A DNA stretch of 64,000 bases from Dipteris shenzhenensis (taxonomy: Eukaryota; Polypodiophyta; Polypodiopsida; Gleicheniales), in the NCBI GenBank assembly GCA_047967505.1, contig CM106540.1; one strand, given 5' to 3'. Shown here piece by piece: positions 22,719-36,099 of the stretch. The notes beneath the pieces were generated by a model. It made no database searches, was not told the DNA's origin, and saw only the letters and a program-made list of their open reading frames with translations. How positions within the stretch are numbered: position 1 is the first letter of the stretch; each line of letters begins with the position of its first letter. The position numbers were made by a program, and so were the translations under genes.

Positions 22719-24000
22719 TTTGGTGCCGCCACCATAGGGGAGACTAGCATCTCAAGTAATGAGCAAACATACGCAAGTATGTGTAAAAAAACAAACTATT
22801 ACAAACTTTCACAAACATAAGACTCTAGGGTAAGGAGAGTTTTTTTTTTTTCCAACTTTAGCCAAACATATCAACCCCAAGCATCAACCTTGGGGTACTA
22901 CCTTAAGAAATTTTCTTTATTTCTTAAAAGGAAGCCACTTGAAAAACTAATCAGGCTAGGTAGTGGACATGAATGTGTAGATCTTTCAATTTCGATCATT
23001 TCACCTTTTAGTAGAAGAGCGATTTTCGCGATAGCCCCACCTCCATCCCCCTTCTCAGACGCCCAATCGATGGCGGTGGCCCCCCCCTTAAAACTAAAAA
23101 AAAAAACCCTAATTTAGCCCTACACTAACCCTAGGTTAAGTACTAATCCAAGGTTAGGTTAGGTTAATTTCACTATACTTAGGTTAAGGTTAGGTTAAAC
23201 TAATCTTAAGGTTAGGTTAAACTAACTTAAGCTAGGTTAAGATACTAGGTTAGGTTAGCATTAGGTTAGGTTCTCATTAACTTTACCCCAGTTAGTATAC
23301 TAACTACACTTAGTTAGAATAAGAGGTAGGTTAGGTTAGTTGCTGTTTGGTTAGGTCGACTAGATTGAAACAGTTAGGTCAACTAAGCTAGGTCAGTTAC
23401 TCTCCCTCAATTCGACTTTAAGTCCATTCACATCAAACTTTTGACCAAGGACCCCCCAACCAAAAAGACCCCATTTTACCCCTACTTCAACCCTTCGTAT
23501 CTCACCCGTTTGAGACACAAATTGGACCCCGTTTGAACCATGGTTTCACACATAGAAACACCATGCTACGGGGCATTTTTTTAGCCCATTGCACACCATA
23601 TCGGCATCCCTAGTACTCATTAATTTGCACCCCCGAATGGGCCTCTTCTCGCACTAATTCGCTCATATATTTTTGTCGTGACCTCCGATTGACGATCCAT
23701 CTGCACGGCCATATTTCCCTACACACATGGGACAATCCTAGGCACATTATTACATGACAGTCCCTACAACACTAACCCATATCTAACCCTCATAACACAA
23801 TTACATCAACACCTGCACTTGCGGCAAAGACACCCTTTGCAACTCTCGCCAATCTGCATGCAGCTACGCTCCGGCCATTGCCTTCGACACCAACGCTCGC
23901 CAAATCCGCATACACCTCCACTGCGACCAATGCCTGTGACAATCCTCTACCCCGATTCCCCCCTTGACATTCAAGAAATCCCTTTGACTCCTCCGTGACA
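22719..24000 (+). other. Primer-binding site and untranslated leader
   Basis: Starts at the primer-binding site (TTTGGTGCCGCC). The leader carries AGGTTA-type repeats at 23110-23390 and a block around 23400-23780 that reappears in the minus-strand leader at 33000-33770. No open frame here looks like a protein. Confidence 0.7.
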
Positions 24001-24004
24001 CAAC

Positions 24005-25830
24005 ATGGCTGGGTGCCATGATGGGGATATTGACCTCGATGCGGAGGGGAACACTTTCTTTAATTGCAAGAATTTTGGTAACAATAATAACAATCAAGGC
24101 AGGCGCCCCCTGGGCAAACTCAAACTTCCCAAATATAATGGTAGGGGCGATCCAGCATGATTCCTCCAGCATTTTGATGCTGCATGGTGGAGATCAATCC
24201 AATGAAACCAAGGTTGCTTGGTTCCCCATGGCCTTAATCGATGGAGCGTCAAAATGGTACCTAGACCTCCTAGTGGAAGAGAGAGCCACATGGGACCTAC
24301 TGCAAACAGAACTCAAGAGGCGTTTTCAAACAGAGAGACTACAAGGTGATCCCACCCTCCAACTAAGCAAGCTCGAACAAGGTCACTGAGAAGATGTATG
24401 CACGTACCTGGGTAAGATGAAATAATTAATTGTGAAATGTGACCAATGCCCCGATGCAAAGTACCTCACGGCCTGTTTCATTGCAGGAATAACGAATAAA
24501 ATCTACAAAGACATGAAAAAGATTAGCAATTACAAAACCTTCAGTGCTGCTCATGCGACAACCATTGACATCGAGGATGGCATGACCGACTCTGACATCA
24601 GCAATGATGATGGAAAATCCAGTGCTCAAGATAAATGCTCTAAAAAGGGAAAATCCAAGTCCACTGCCAGAACGTCTAATGAAGATTGCCTAGAGGCCAT
24701 GACCATGAAGCTAAAAGGGAAAATGATGCAAGCCATGGAACAAAAGCTTCACATGTCTCAACTGCCACCTCAGACTTATCCAAGGCCCGGGGGATTCACT
24801 CTTCATGAAAGGGGGACATCACCTGCGTGCATGAACTTCAAGAAAACCCCCTATTTAAGATCCATGTAGGATGATAAAACACCCCTATTTAAGCTTATAA
24901 GATACCACCAAAATTCTATTATGTCCCCCCTTTCCTTAAATCTACGTTCTTTCTCAAGCATTTAGATCACACAGTAAGAAAATTTAGATTACTTTCCCTA
25001 TGACTATTTAAAACCATACAAAAAACCAAACTTGTTTGGACTAGTTATCCAAGGTAGTCTATACTATGTCCCCCCTCTTAAATATGGCATGGGCCCTCTA
25101 ACTTAAATTCAAAATTGGGAAAAAATAAAAGGCCCCCCACCCCTAATGTATAAGCTTATGCCTCATTAAAAAAAACCCCCCTATTGTACACTCACGTGAT
25201 ATCATAAGTTTCCTCTTGTGAATCCCCCGGGATCCAAGGTGAGAAAATGTATGGTGTCCACACTGCAGGGCCAATCATACAACAAATGAATGCCCAGTCC
25301 TAAGAGCCACGATCACTACACAAGCAAATCCACCGCCAAGGCTGTGGTGCCATATCTGTGTATTAGTCTTGTTGGCCATGATGAAAATAGTTGCATCTTC
25401 AACATGCACAACAACCCGCCTCGACCTCAACAATACCAACCAGCACCCATGTCAATGTACACGCAACTGGCACTTGCACAAGAACCCCCAGCTCCGAGGC
25501 TGAATCGTGTTCCCATTCAGACACAAGTCCCACAATTACTTAGGAATCCGAATCCATGACCATATCCAAGAGCGCCAAATCTAGCTCCTCAGGCAGTTCC
25601 AATACAACAACTGCAAGCTGAGGAAGTACACTTGCCATTCAAGTATGAAGCCGAGTACCCAGTGTAGTATGTAGAAGGCGCAGAAGGTCTAATACTAGTC
25701 TATGCAAATCAAATTCTACCCAATACATATTGAGTGCCAATCAAGTGCTACGGTTGTGGAGAAAATCATTGGATCATAGAGTGCCCTCATCGTGGTAGCC
25801 CCGCTACTTCCAACCACTTTGCTTAGGTTG
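24005..25830 (+). pseudogene. Ty3/gypsy gag remnant 1
   Basis: Reads MAGCHDGDIDLDAEGN from an ATG at 24005, then FPMALIDGASKWYLDLL near 24225, LKRRFQTERLQGDPTLQLSKLEQG near 24310-24390, a TACFIAG segment near 24470 and a basic KKGKSKST region. A degenerate CCHC knuckle (CYGCGENHWIIEC, one residue short between Cys and His) lies near 25750. Stops occur near 24160, 24390 and later, and 24870-25280 is low-quality sequence with poly-C and poly-A runs. No pol follows before the next LTR. Confidence 0.8.
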
Positions 25831-26198
25831 ACATATGCTTAGAAAGGCAAAATAATTCAAGTTAAAAGCACCATTTTTGCTCGTATGACTACTACCATCA
25901 TGGTTATAGAAGAGCTAGTGTACTTTGAAGATGTGACTGACAAGACAAAATGGCAAACTGCTATAAATGAATATATAGACTTGTTGTACAAAAATGAGTT
26001 GCATTTAAAGATACAAAGTCAAGGACAACAATCCAAATGGTAGCATTTGAAGATACAAAGCCAAATGAGTTGCAAATTGTTTTGCACAGCTATATGGGCA
26101 AGATTATGATGAGGCTTATGATTCAATAGCAAAGTTGGACTCTATAAGATTTTGATATCACTAGCCACACTCTACAGATAGAATGTTTACAAGCTAGA

Positions 26199-27161
26199 TG
26201 CTGTCTTTATGCCAACATGGACTTAAGTAGCACAGAATGTGTGTGTAGAGTAGTAGCAAAGCTCCACTTGTACTTGCATAAGGCTAGGAATAATCTCTCT
26301 TAGGAATCGTCAACATGCATGTTCAATATGCAAGTCCTACATGCATGTTCTACATGCAAGTTCATACATGTAGTTTCTACATGCAACTCCTACATGGAAC
26401 TTCTATATGCGCATCCTAGATGCAAGTTCTACATGTAGAGAGAGAATGTCTTACAATTCCTACATTCAGAGAGAGAAGTTCTCCAACTTGTATAAATGCC
26501 CCATAATGGAATGAAGCCCACACTCTTTGGGGCTTTTTGTTGAGTTCTATTTTGGTATTCCAAGAAATTGTCTCCAAGTGTCTATGCTCCCTTGCACTCC
26601 ATGTCCAAAAGGATGTCCTAACCTTGCCTCCTACTTCTCCTCCCTTCCTCCTCCCTTCTCCTCCCACTCCTCCTCCCCCATGCTCTTACACCTTCTTCCT
26701 CTCCCACTCATATGCTCCCTCTAAACCCTTCTCCCTTAGATTAGTCCCTCAACCCTTGTCCTTCATGATCTGCGAGGGAGATGAGGTTTTCACCATGTAC
26801 TCTACTCTGAACCTTGGATCCTCCTTCTAACCCTTGAACTCCTTCTGAGCCCTGGACCTCTTCTAAACCCTGAACCTCCCTCTAACCAGTAAACACTTTC
26901 TAAACCTTTCATTCTACAATGGAGAAGAAAGCCTTCATTACCCCAACCATGATGATGCACATTCCTTTCATACAAGCATGCATGATGTTTACTTCCCACA
27001 CTTAAGCCTATGTCCTCAACTGAAACATGACCCGAGGTCCTAAGCTACACTTATACTACAAATGATGACACCGATATATGTATAGGTGACAAAAAACTTT
27101 GGAGCCTTTCATACTTGGATCACCCTACTCTTCCTTTGGAAGCCATGGGAAAGAGCCAACA
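26199..27161 (+). repeat. LTR-B of the same gypsy family
   Basis: Begins TGCTGTCTTTATGCC and ends GCCAACA before TTTGGCACCGTTGCTAGGGA, the primer-binding site at 27162-27181. It is 963 bp and collinear with LTR-A but with a shorter CATGCA array and CTCC tract. No polypurine tract precedes it, so it cannot be shown to be the 3' LTR of the first element, although it is clearly the 5' LTR of the next one. Confidence 0.85.
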
Positions 27162-28500
27162 TTTGGCACCGTTGCTAGGGAGACTAGCATCTCAAGTAGC
27201 AAGTAGACATATGCAAGTATGTGTGAAGAACAAACCACCATAAACTATCACGAACATAGCACTCAAGGGCAAGGAGAGTAAAATTTTTCCCTCGACTCTA
27301 GCAAAAAATATCACCCCAAGCATCAACCTTGGGTTACTACCTTGAGAAATTTTTTTATTTCTTAAAAAGAAGCCACTTAAAGAACAAATTAGGCTATCTA
27401 ATGAACACCAATGTATAGAGCTCAAAATTTTGAACATTTCACCTTTCTAAACAAGAGAGATCTAAGCTAACCATGAAAAGTCATGGCACGGGAAGATTTT
27501 AGGGTTTAACCTTAACCCTAAACCCCCCCACCTCCATTCCTATTAAAACCCACTCCACCCCCTTATTCTTCTTCTTCCACATCTAGCCTCCATCCTTTTC
27601 CCCATTCTAAGCCCTATGCAAGACCCTCCTCCCTATCCTTCTACCACCACCCTACTCCCATCCTCATTGTTGAGTTGCTTCAAGCCCTCCTCGCAGCGAT
27701 CACCTAGCCATCCACACACCGTCCATTTGCCTTCAACAATCCCGTTACATCGAGAAAGAATTGGGAGAGCGTTGTAGGTGATCATCTCCTCCTCCCTCTC
27801 AATTTCCATCAACTTTTCCATCTGTCAAGTTTGCACCAACCCCCCCCCCCCCAAATCCCCCCAACCCTCTTCCCCTTTCCCCTCCACCCCACCCCACCCC
27901 CCCTCCCCCCCGCTCCACCACCACCTCCACCCCCCTTCCTCCACCATCCCCTCTACCCCCCCCTCAAACTCTACCCCACCCCACCCCTCCTTGCCCCCCC
28001 CCTCACAACCCCCTCTCAAGGCCTGCAAACCCACCCACCGGTGGTGGGGCAGAGCTGCCAATGATGGCACATCTCTCTAATTGACGGCAGCACCTGCCCT
28101 CCCATAGGCGCTCTGCCGCACGTGCCAACCCCTACTCCGTCTACTCCACCCCATCTTTGTCCATGCCCTCCACCTCGAGTGCCTCATCCTCTCACCTCCC
28201 ACCCCCCTCCACCTCCTCCTTTCTAACCTCCACCCTCAGACCTCACCCTCCACCCTTAGCCCCTCCCCCCGGCCGCCCCCCCCCCCTTGTTTAAAAAAAA
28301 AACCCTAATCCTAATCTAACCCCACCACTAATCCTAGTTAGATTAACTAGGTTAGATTAAATTAGACTTAGGTTAGGTTATAATAAAATGAGGTTAGGTT
28401 AGTTTGAGTTAGTTAGGTTAACTGTGGGAAAGTTAGGTTAGGTTAGTTGGACTAATTGGCAGTCATACTAATTGTCTAACGATGATACTTGGGGCAAGTC
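27162..28500 (+). other. Primer-binding site and leader of the second element
   Basis: The TTTGGCACCGTTGCTAGGGA primer-binding site opens the leader. A C-rich low-complexity tract (27839-28020) and AGGTTA-type repeats (28330-28450) follow. Open frames in it are compositional artefacts. Confidence 0.65.
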
Positions 28501-28505
28501 ACAAC

Positions 28506-31115
28506 ATGGCAAATCACCGCCACAATGATGGTGACATTGAACCAAAAGCGGATGGGTATAATTTTTTAACCCTCGCAACAATTTTGGCTGCAACAATAAA
28601 AATCAAGGCAGGTGACCCCTAAGCAAACTAGAACTTCCAAAATACAATGGCCGGGGCGATCTAGCAAGATTCCTCCAACATTTTGATGCTGCATGTCGAG
28701 CTGGAGGGGATCAATCAAATGAAACCAAGGTCGCATGTTCCCCATGGCCTAAATTGACGAAGCCTTTGAATGTATCTTGACCTCCTAATGGAAGAACGAG
28801 CCACATGGGACCTGCTAGCAACAAACCAAATTCAAGAGGCAGTTCCAAATGGAAAGACTTCAAGATGATCCACTCTCCAACTGAGCAAGCTCAAACAAGG
28901 TTGAAGGGAGGATGTATGCATGTACCTAGGCAAAATGAAACGCCTAATTGCCAAATGTGGCCCATGCCCTGATGATAACTACTTGATAGCTTGGTTCATT
29001 GCAGGCCTAAGGAACAAGATCCGCCAAGACATGAAAAAGATTAGCAATTATGAAACATTCAGTGCTACTCATGCAGCAACAATTCACATAGAGGATAGAA
29101 TGATAGACTCTGACACCAACAGTGATGATAGAAGAGCAAGTGTGCAAGATAATTACTCTCAAAAGGGCAAAGCCAAGTCCATTGCATAAACATCTAATGA
29201 AGATCGCCTAGAGGCCATGACCACGAGAAGCTAAGGGAAGAAATGATGCACTCCATGGAACAAAAGCTTCACGTCACCTCTGACTTATCCAAGGTGAGAA
29301 AATGTATGGTGTCCACATTGCATGGCCAATCATACAACAAATGAATGTCCCATCCTAAGAGGTAGGATCAATGCACAAGCCAATCCACCACCAAGGTTGT
29401 GGTGCCACATCTACGTAGTCAGTGGGCATGATGAAAATAAATGCATCTTCAACATGCGCAACAACTCGCCCCGACCTCAACAATACCAACCGACACCCAT
29501 CCCAGTGTATAGGAAACCAGCACTTGCACAACCACCACCAGCTCTGAGGTTGAATCACGTTCCCATCCAAATCCAAGTCCCACAATTACTTAGAAATCCA
29601 AATCCATGACAATATCCAAGAGGGTCAAATTTAGCTCCTCTGGCAGTTCCAACACAACAAATTCAAGAGTCGCAGAAGTGGATTCACAATTCAATTATGA
29701 AGCTAAGTACCCATTGTACTATGTGGAAGGAGTAGAAATCAAGTTCATCCCAACACATATCGAGCGCCAATCAAGTGCTACAATTGTGGAGAGATCACTG
29801 GATCGCAGAATGCCCTCATCGTGGTAGCCTCACTACTTTCCAACCACTCTACAAAGATTGTGGCATTGGCCATTCTTATATGGATTGTCCCCTGAAAATT
29901 AAGGCCCCACAACAAAACAAGACTAAGCTTGATGTCCCAATCGGCACTATTGGGGTAGACCATCAAAGTCTAGGGCCCATAAGCTTAATATCACAACTTG
30001 TGAATGTAATTACACACCAGCAAAAAGTAGCACCTAGGGGGCCCACTATTCTAATTCAATCCAGAAGACCTCTCCAAAAGAAAGCACAAGTGCCTACACC
30101 TCCGCCAAGCAACAATGAGTAGCCAATCAGATCAACATCAGCTCCAGATTCTAAAATAAAAGTGATTCCATTGCCTTATGTAGAAGTGGAGAAGGCTTGA
30201 TTTCAAGCTTTTTAGCAACAGGTGGAAAAAGGACAAGCTCAATTCGAGGCTGAGAAGCAAGCACAAAATCCAATCACTGACTTGACCCCACCAAGTATTG
30301 ACATTGTAATCTAGCCTCTGTTCCAGCAACAAGATCCACAACATAATGTTCCCCATTGCCAACTTGAAGGTGCCACACTCGCTAGCATTTTAAGTTGCCA
30401 TGTTTCCAAGTTGTTTGGATAAGGATGTACCAATCATATGCCAAGAAGAATCCAAGGATGTGGATTACATGATGCGGACAATAAAAGTTCAATATCAGGG
30501 TTTGAATTTGACGAGAGTTTAGCTCACTGGAGGATCGAGAGTCAACATTTTACCACAATACATGTTCAAGCGACTGGGAATTTTTGGATTAGAGCCTACC
30601 CCATTTTAGGCTCGCATGGTGAGTCAAAGAAGAATTCAGCCAATAGGAATAATCCGGAATTAATTGATATGCATGCAAGGTATGGTGTATAAATGTTGTA
30701 ATCCTATAGATGGAGGAAGAAGACATGTGTTATCCCATGTTGCTGGATAGGCCTTAGTTTAAGGCAGCTAGGGTGAAATCGGATTGGGGATTTTCCATGA
30801 TCACCATATGAAATGGTAAGAAGAAACTAAAAATGGAAATGATTTCGAGTACAACCCAACAAAAGAAATAGTGACCTGTCATGGCCCAAGGGGTGAATAT
30901 GGGAACACAACTGCATGACAATGAGGAGCAGAAGCTATAGATGTGAATCTATCAATGGTCCCACTATTTGAGATAGATGTGGAAGAAGTCTTCCAGGAGA
31001 GAATTAAGGAAAAAGAGCCCATTACAGAAGTGCATATAGTAACAATGGAAGATCCAGTGCCCAATGAGGTATTTGAACCAGAGGATGCCCAGCCCCACCA
31101 TACCGGATCCTAAAC
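28506..31115 (+). pseudogene. Ty3/gypsy gag-protease remnant 2
   Basis: Gag starts near 28506 (MANHRHNDGDIE) and follows gag remnant 1 in order, with KTFSATHAATIHIEDRM-like and AQPPPALRLNHVP segments near 29060 and 29530. The zinc knuckle near 29765-29810 is broken by a frameshift. An aspartic protease follows at about 30395-30680 (LTGGSRVNILPQYMFKRLG), where the usual catalytic Asp of the DGGS/DSGS motif reads Thr. Stops and frameshifts abound. Homology stops near 31115, where the minus-strand element begins. Confidence 0.75.
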
Positions 31116-31134
31116 CAGATGAGGCGGAGATCAC

Positions 31135-32880
31135 ACTTTATTAGAAATAAAGAGACAGAAGCTGTATCACGTTATCATACCAATGCATGCCCCAAAGAGG
31201 TTCCACTTCAAACAGATCTGCATCTGGTAAATCATTTGAAATATACTCCAAAGGTACTTCTTCTAAGTTCAACCCACTCAAGTAATCTGCCACCAAATGC
31301 TCACTTCCTGGTGCCATATTCCCTACTATACAATCAAACGGTTGCAAGAGAAGGATCCATTAAGCTAGTCTACCCATTGTTTGTACCTTATTTACCAAGT
31401 ACATCAGTGCTTGATGATCTACATGGAATATGATCTTGTCTCCTAATAAGTAATGACAGAATTTCCCCAAGGATTAAATCATTCCTAGGCCTTCTATTTT
31501 CATGGATGAATAATTTCTTTTTGCACTCATGAGCATCTGTGACTTGCATAATACACTGGCGGATATTGACCTTTTCATTGTTTTTACATCAACACTATGC
31601 TGATTGTAATATCTAATGCATGTACAAACACATGGAAGTCTAAACTCCAAACCAGTGGGACTATAATACTAGGGCAACTACTAAGATCTTCTTTAACAAT
31701 TGTAACAATTTTTCTTGTTCCTGCCCCCAACTGAACGGAGTGTCCCTTTGTCAACCTGAGGGTTGGGAAACATATGATAGAAAATGTAGAAACCGGTTGT
31801 GCCATTTCACTTGGCCCACAAACTTCTTTAACTCCTTGATATTCTGAGGGACCTTGGCATTCTGAATGCCTTCCACCTTTTGGGTATCAATTGTCATTCC
31901 CTTCTGCAAAATGATGCTACCTAGTAGCACTCCTCTCTTCACTACAAAAGCACACTTTGCTAGATTCAAGCTCAACCTGGCACTTTGGCATTTCTCAAAT
32001 AACAATTGCAATGGTCTAGATGCTTAGCTTTTCTTCCAAAAACACTACAATTATCGAAGAACACTTGGCATATCTCAAAGAACAATCGCAATTGGTCTAG
32101 ATGCTCAGCCTATCTTCCAAAAACACTATAGTCATCCAAGAACACCGGTATGAAGGTGTTTAGGTACTATTCAAAGACCTTTTGTTTGCATGACTGGAAT
32201 GTTGGTGCATTCTTGAGCCCAAAGGTCATGACATTACTAGCATAAACTCTCCATTCTGTAACAAATGTCATTTTAACCTTGTCTTCTTAGACCATCTAAA
32301 TCTGATTGTATTAGCATTACTGGCATAAACTCTCCATTCTATAATAAATGTCATTTTATCCTTGTCTTCTTAGACCATCTGAATCAGATTGTACCCGCTG
32401 AAGCCATCTAAAAAACTTTACATTTCATGACTCGCAATTTCTTCTATCAGCATATCACAGAAAGGCAAAGGAAATGGATCTGTGATGATCATCGCTATCC
32501 ACACAGATACAAAATTTCAAGTTCTTCTTTGGAACAATTATGATTCAAGATAACCAAGTTACCTAATCTGTCATATAAATGAATCCCACCCTCAACAGCT
32601 TATCAATTTCCTTTTTCACCTACTTTATGAAATTTGGGTTCATCCACTAACACTATTACATTACTGGCTTGACGTCTTTCTTTAGGTTGATGCATTGAGC
32701 ATAGAGGGCTAGATCTACTCGCTTCATGCCCATGTATTCCCATGCAAACACATCCTTGTAATCCTATAGCACTTGGACCAATTGTTTTTAGAATACCCTC
32801 ACTCTCACCTTGGCTGGGTTTTGGCTCTTCCTCCATTCCTAGAGCTATCAATGAGAGCATTTCTTGGATTGCATTAATAA
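31135..32880 (-). pseudogene. Ty3/gypsy RT and RNase H remnant, inverted
   Basis: On the minus strand: a start of RT with CVCMGIHGHEA-like and DEPKFHKVGEKGN segments near 32630-32760 (frameshifted from the typical KDVFAWEY...NPN region), RT fingers and palm near 32100-32550, the thumb region CAFVVKRGVLLGSII and KELKKFVGQ near 31800-31950, and an RNase H end with GSEHLVADYLSGL near 31290. Multiple frameshifts and two partly duplicated stretches (32010-32110 and 32240-32390). It ends where the plus-strand gag-protease copy begins. Confidence 0.78.
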
Positions 32881-32899
32881 GGTGTTTTGTGTTTGTTCT

Positions 32900-33777
32900 T
32901 GGTGTCTTTTAGACATTTCTTATTGCTACTTTATGTATGTTTAATGTTTTGAATATTGTGAGTTTTGAAATCCTCAATTGATTTCGACCTTCATAGCCTG
33001 AAAATGGCAAAAAATATGCAATCGGCGGGTCAAAATCATTGACTAGGTAATGGCAACTACCAAGATTGAGAATGATAGTAAAAAGACTTGAAAATTATTG
33101 TTTGATAGTGGAGTTTGCATGCATGAATCTTTGATTTAGATTGGGCGTGATTTGGCCTTCAAACGGCCAAGATATGGGCCCCTGAAGAAGGGGTAAAAAT
33201 GTTAGGGGGGTTAGAGATGCATTAGTGTAGTAGGGGCCGTTGTGTAAATAATGTGCCTAGGATCGTTGTCCCACATGAGTGGGGGAACGTGCCCGTGTAG
33301 ATGGATTGTCAATCGAAGGTCACGGTGGAAACTTATGAGCAAAATAGTGCAAAAAAGGCCCCACATAGGGGTGCCAATTGACGAGTGTTCTGGATGCCTG
33401 TAATGGGTTGGAAGGATTCCCCCTAGCATGGTGTTTTTGTGTGTGAAGCCATGGTTTTAATCCGGGGTTCTGTTATGAATCTTTAAATTTGAGTCAATTG
33501 TAGGACTTTTTGGGGGGGTCCTGAGTCCTAACTAGGTGTGAATGGACTTAAAGTCTAGCTAAGGAAGACTAACTGATCCAACCCAATTGACTTGACTAAA
33601 CTATGCAAGTTAGTGTAACTATCAGTTGAATACGAACCTAACTAGTTAGTTTAGTTAACTCAATTGAAATTTGGTTACTCTAACCTAACCATGGGCCTAA
33701 CTAACTATAGTTAGTTGAACTAACTATAGTAACCTAACATAACCTAACTAGTCTAACCAAGGTTGGTGAGGGATAAG
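32900..33777 (-). other. Leader of the inverted gypsy element
   Basis: Read on the minus strand, 33770 to 33000 matches the plus-strand leader at about 23100-23780: AGGTTA-type repeats, then blocks such as TTTAAGTCCATTCACA, CCATGGTTTCACACA-like and GACGATCCATCTGCACGG-like sequence. The primer-binding site and the first few hundred bases of the leader next to LTR-C are missing, and gag and protease are absent between this leader and the RT. Confidence 0.7.
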
Positions 33778-34938
33778 TGTTGCCTCTTTCCCACGGCTTC
33801 CACAGGAAGAGTAGGGTTATTCTCAGTATGCAAGGTTCCAAGGCTTTTTGTCACCTACATATATGTCGGTGTTGTCGTTTGTAGTATAAGTGTAGCTTAG
33901 GATCTTGGGTCATATTCCGGTGAGAGACATAGGCTTAAGTGTGGTAAGTAAACATAGTGCATGCATGTGTGAAAGGAACGTGCATCATCATGGTTGGAGT
34001 AATGAAGGCTTTTGCCTTCATTAGGGGTTGAAGGGGTTAGGAGCAGTTTAAGGGTTAGAGGGAGGTTTAGGGTTTAGAAAGAGGTTCCAAGGTTCAGAGA
34101 GAGGTTGCAAAGTTTAGAAGAGGTTCAAGGATTAGAAGGAGAACCAAGGTCTAAGGTAGAGTACATGGTGGAGAACTCATCTCCCTCGTAGATCATGGAG
34201 GTCAAGGGTTGAGGAACTAAAGGTTTAGGGGGAGCATAGGAGTGGGAGAGAAAGAAGGTGTAAGAGCATGGGGGGAAAGAAGAGAGAGGAGAAGGGAGGA
34301 GGAGGGAGGAGGAGGAGGAGAAGGAGGGAGGAGGGGGAGGAGGAGGAGGAGGAGGAGGAGGAGGGGGGAGGAGGAGAGGGAGAGGATGGGTTGCAAGGTT
34401 GGAGGAGAGGGGAGGAGGAGTTGGGAAGGTTAGGACATGCTTTTGGACGTGGAGTGCAAGGAAGCATGGATACTTGAGACAATTGCTTGGAATACCAAAG
34501 TAGAACTCAACACAATGCCCCAAAGAGTGTGGGCTTCAATTCCATTATGGGGTATTTATACAAGTTAGAGAGCCTCTCTCTCTACATGTAGGAATTATAA
34601 GACATTCTCTCTCTACATGTAGAACTTGCATAGAGAAGTTGCATGTAGGAGTTGCATGTTGCATGTAGAAGTCGCATGTTGCATGTAGAACTCGCATGTT
34701 GCATGTAGGAGTTACATTTAGAACTCGCATGTGGCATGTAGGAGTTGCATGTAGAACATACATGTAGGAGTTGCATGTTGCATGTAGGAATCGTATGTAG
34801 AACTTGCATGTAGAACATGCAAGCTGGATTCCTAAGAGGGATTATTCCTAGCCTTATGCAAGTACAAGCGAAGCTTTTCCCATACTCTACACACACACAC
34901 TCTGTGCTACCTAAGTCCATGTTGGCACAGAGGCAACA
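33778..34938 (-). repeat. LTR-C, minus-oriented copy of the gypsy LTR
   Basis: On the minus strand it starts TGTTGCCTCTGTGCC at 34938 and ends GGCAACA at 33778 (1161 bp). It is collinear with LTR-A, including the CATGCA array (34600-34830) and the CTCC-rich tract (34270-34430, seen as GGAGGA on the plus strand). It is the 5' LTR of the inverted half-element to its left. Confidence 0.85.
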
Positions 34939-36090
34939 AATTCTTAAATGCATTTTATTACCCGTCCTCGAGATATGACTTATTTTGAGTTCGGAGTTGG
35001 GATGCCATGCGTGTAACCTAGTGGCTGTTGAGCTTGTGGCATGCTAATCGCTCCTGCTCTAATGCTTTTGCACCATACAATTTGTATTCTGTGGTCAGGA
35101 AGCTGATCTTTTGAGGAGAGGTAGATGGCTGTGAATTTTGGAGGGGATCTCATTGCTGAGGCTGCGGACTCTATCATCGAATCTTCTCGAGAAGAGGTTT
35201 GGTGAGGGTCTTGTTGCTGAGGCTGGCATTTCTTGCTATCTTGCATACATGTTGGATGCAATTGCACCTGTAGCATTGAGCTTGTTGATCAATTTGTATG
35301 CAAGTGTGATATTTGTGCATTTAGGAAACAACTATGATGTTTGGCGGGGGTCTCGTTACTGAGGCTGCAGACTCTTTTGTCGATTCATCTTGAGCTTTGG
35401 CATAGCTTTTTGTCCTACTTGTGAATTCATTACATGCTTTGAGAGTATGGAATGAAAGTGGGGATTACTATCATTGATCTTCTTTCTCTTATAGACTATT
35501 TGAGTTGTCCGTCGTCTAGGGATCTTTTGGCAATGCGTGCTGGTGTGTGCTCTTCTTTATCAACATTCTCTATATGCGTCTAAGTAGTTGGTGTGAATAT
35601 TTCTTATGTATTTGATGACTTCCATTCTAATTATTCATCAAACACTATATCTCTATGGATGTTATGATTTCTTATGATGGGATCATAGAACTTGTATGCT
35701 TTCCCTCATGACTATAGCTAACCATCATGCACTTACGTGAAATTACATCCAACTTTTGATGCTAATCATGGGGATATGCTATCCATTCAAATATATGTGA
35801 TGATGCCAAATGCATGGCTTATATCTAGAGAATGCCTCATAAGGTTTCATACCTTGAATCGGTTCAATCAAAAGCCGACTAAGTAGGTATCTTGCAGTGA
35901 GAATTGATTCTACCTAATACTGAATGAGATTTGTTAGATGCTTCTACCAAGAATTGCTCTAGCATTATCTATAAAATCCTATTTTTCCTTTTAGCTACTT
36001 CATACTATCAATATTCGCACATGTGAATTGTCTTTGGATACCATTACTCTTGCAAAAGTTCTTGAATATGTAAGACATCTATTCACCTCC
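34939..36090. other. Spacer, no gene recognised
   Basis: Contains a repeated phrase CGTTGCTGAGGCTG-like (near 35150, 35210 and 35355) and short unmatched open frames on both strands. From about 35590 it grades into decayed copia sequence on the minus strand. Confidence 0.4.
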
Positions 36091-36099
36091 TCTATTTAA

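Noticed and set aside
23097-23120. Interstitial telomere repeats (CCCTAA-like words here and at 27500 and 28304)
   Set aside because: Only one or two degenerate units each; they belong to the AGGTTA-type leader of the gypsy elements.
27778-28080. Proline-rich open frames on both strands
   Set aside because: C-rich low-complexity part of a gypsy leader.
34125-34523. Minus-strand proline/serine-rich protein of 132 codons
   Set aside because: Lies wholly in LTR-C; the same low-complexity tract occurs in LTR-A.
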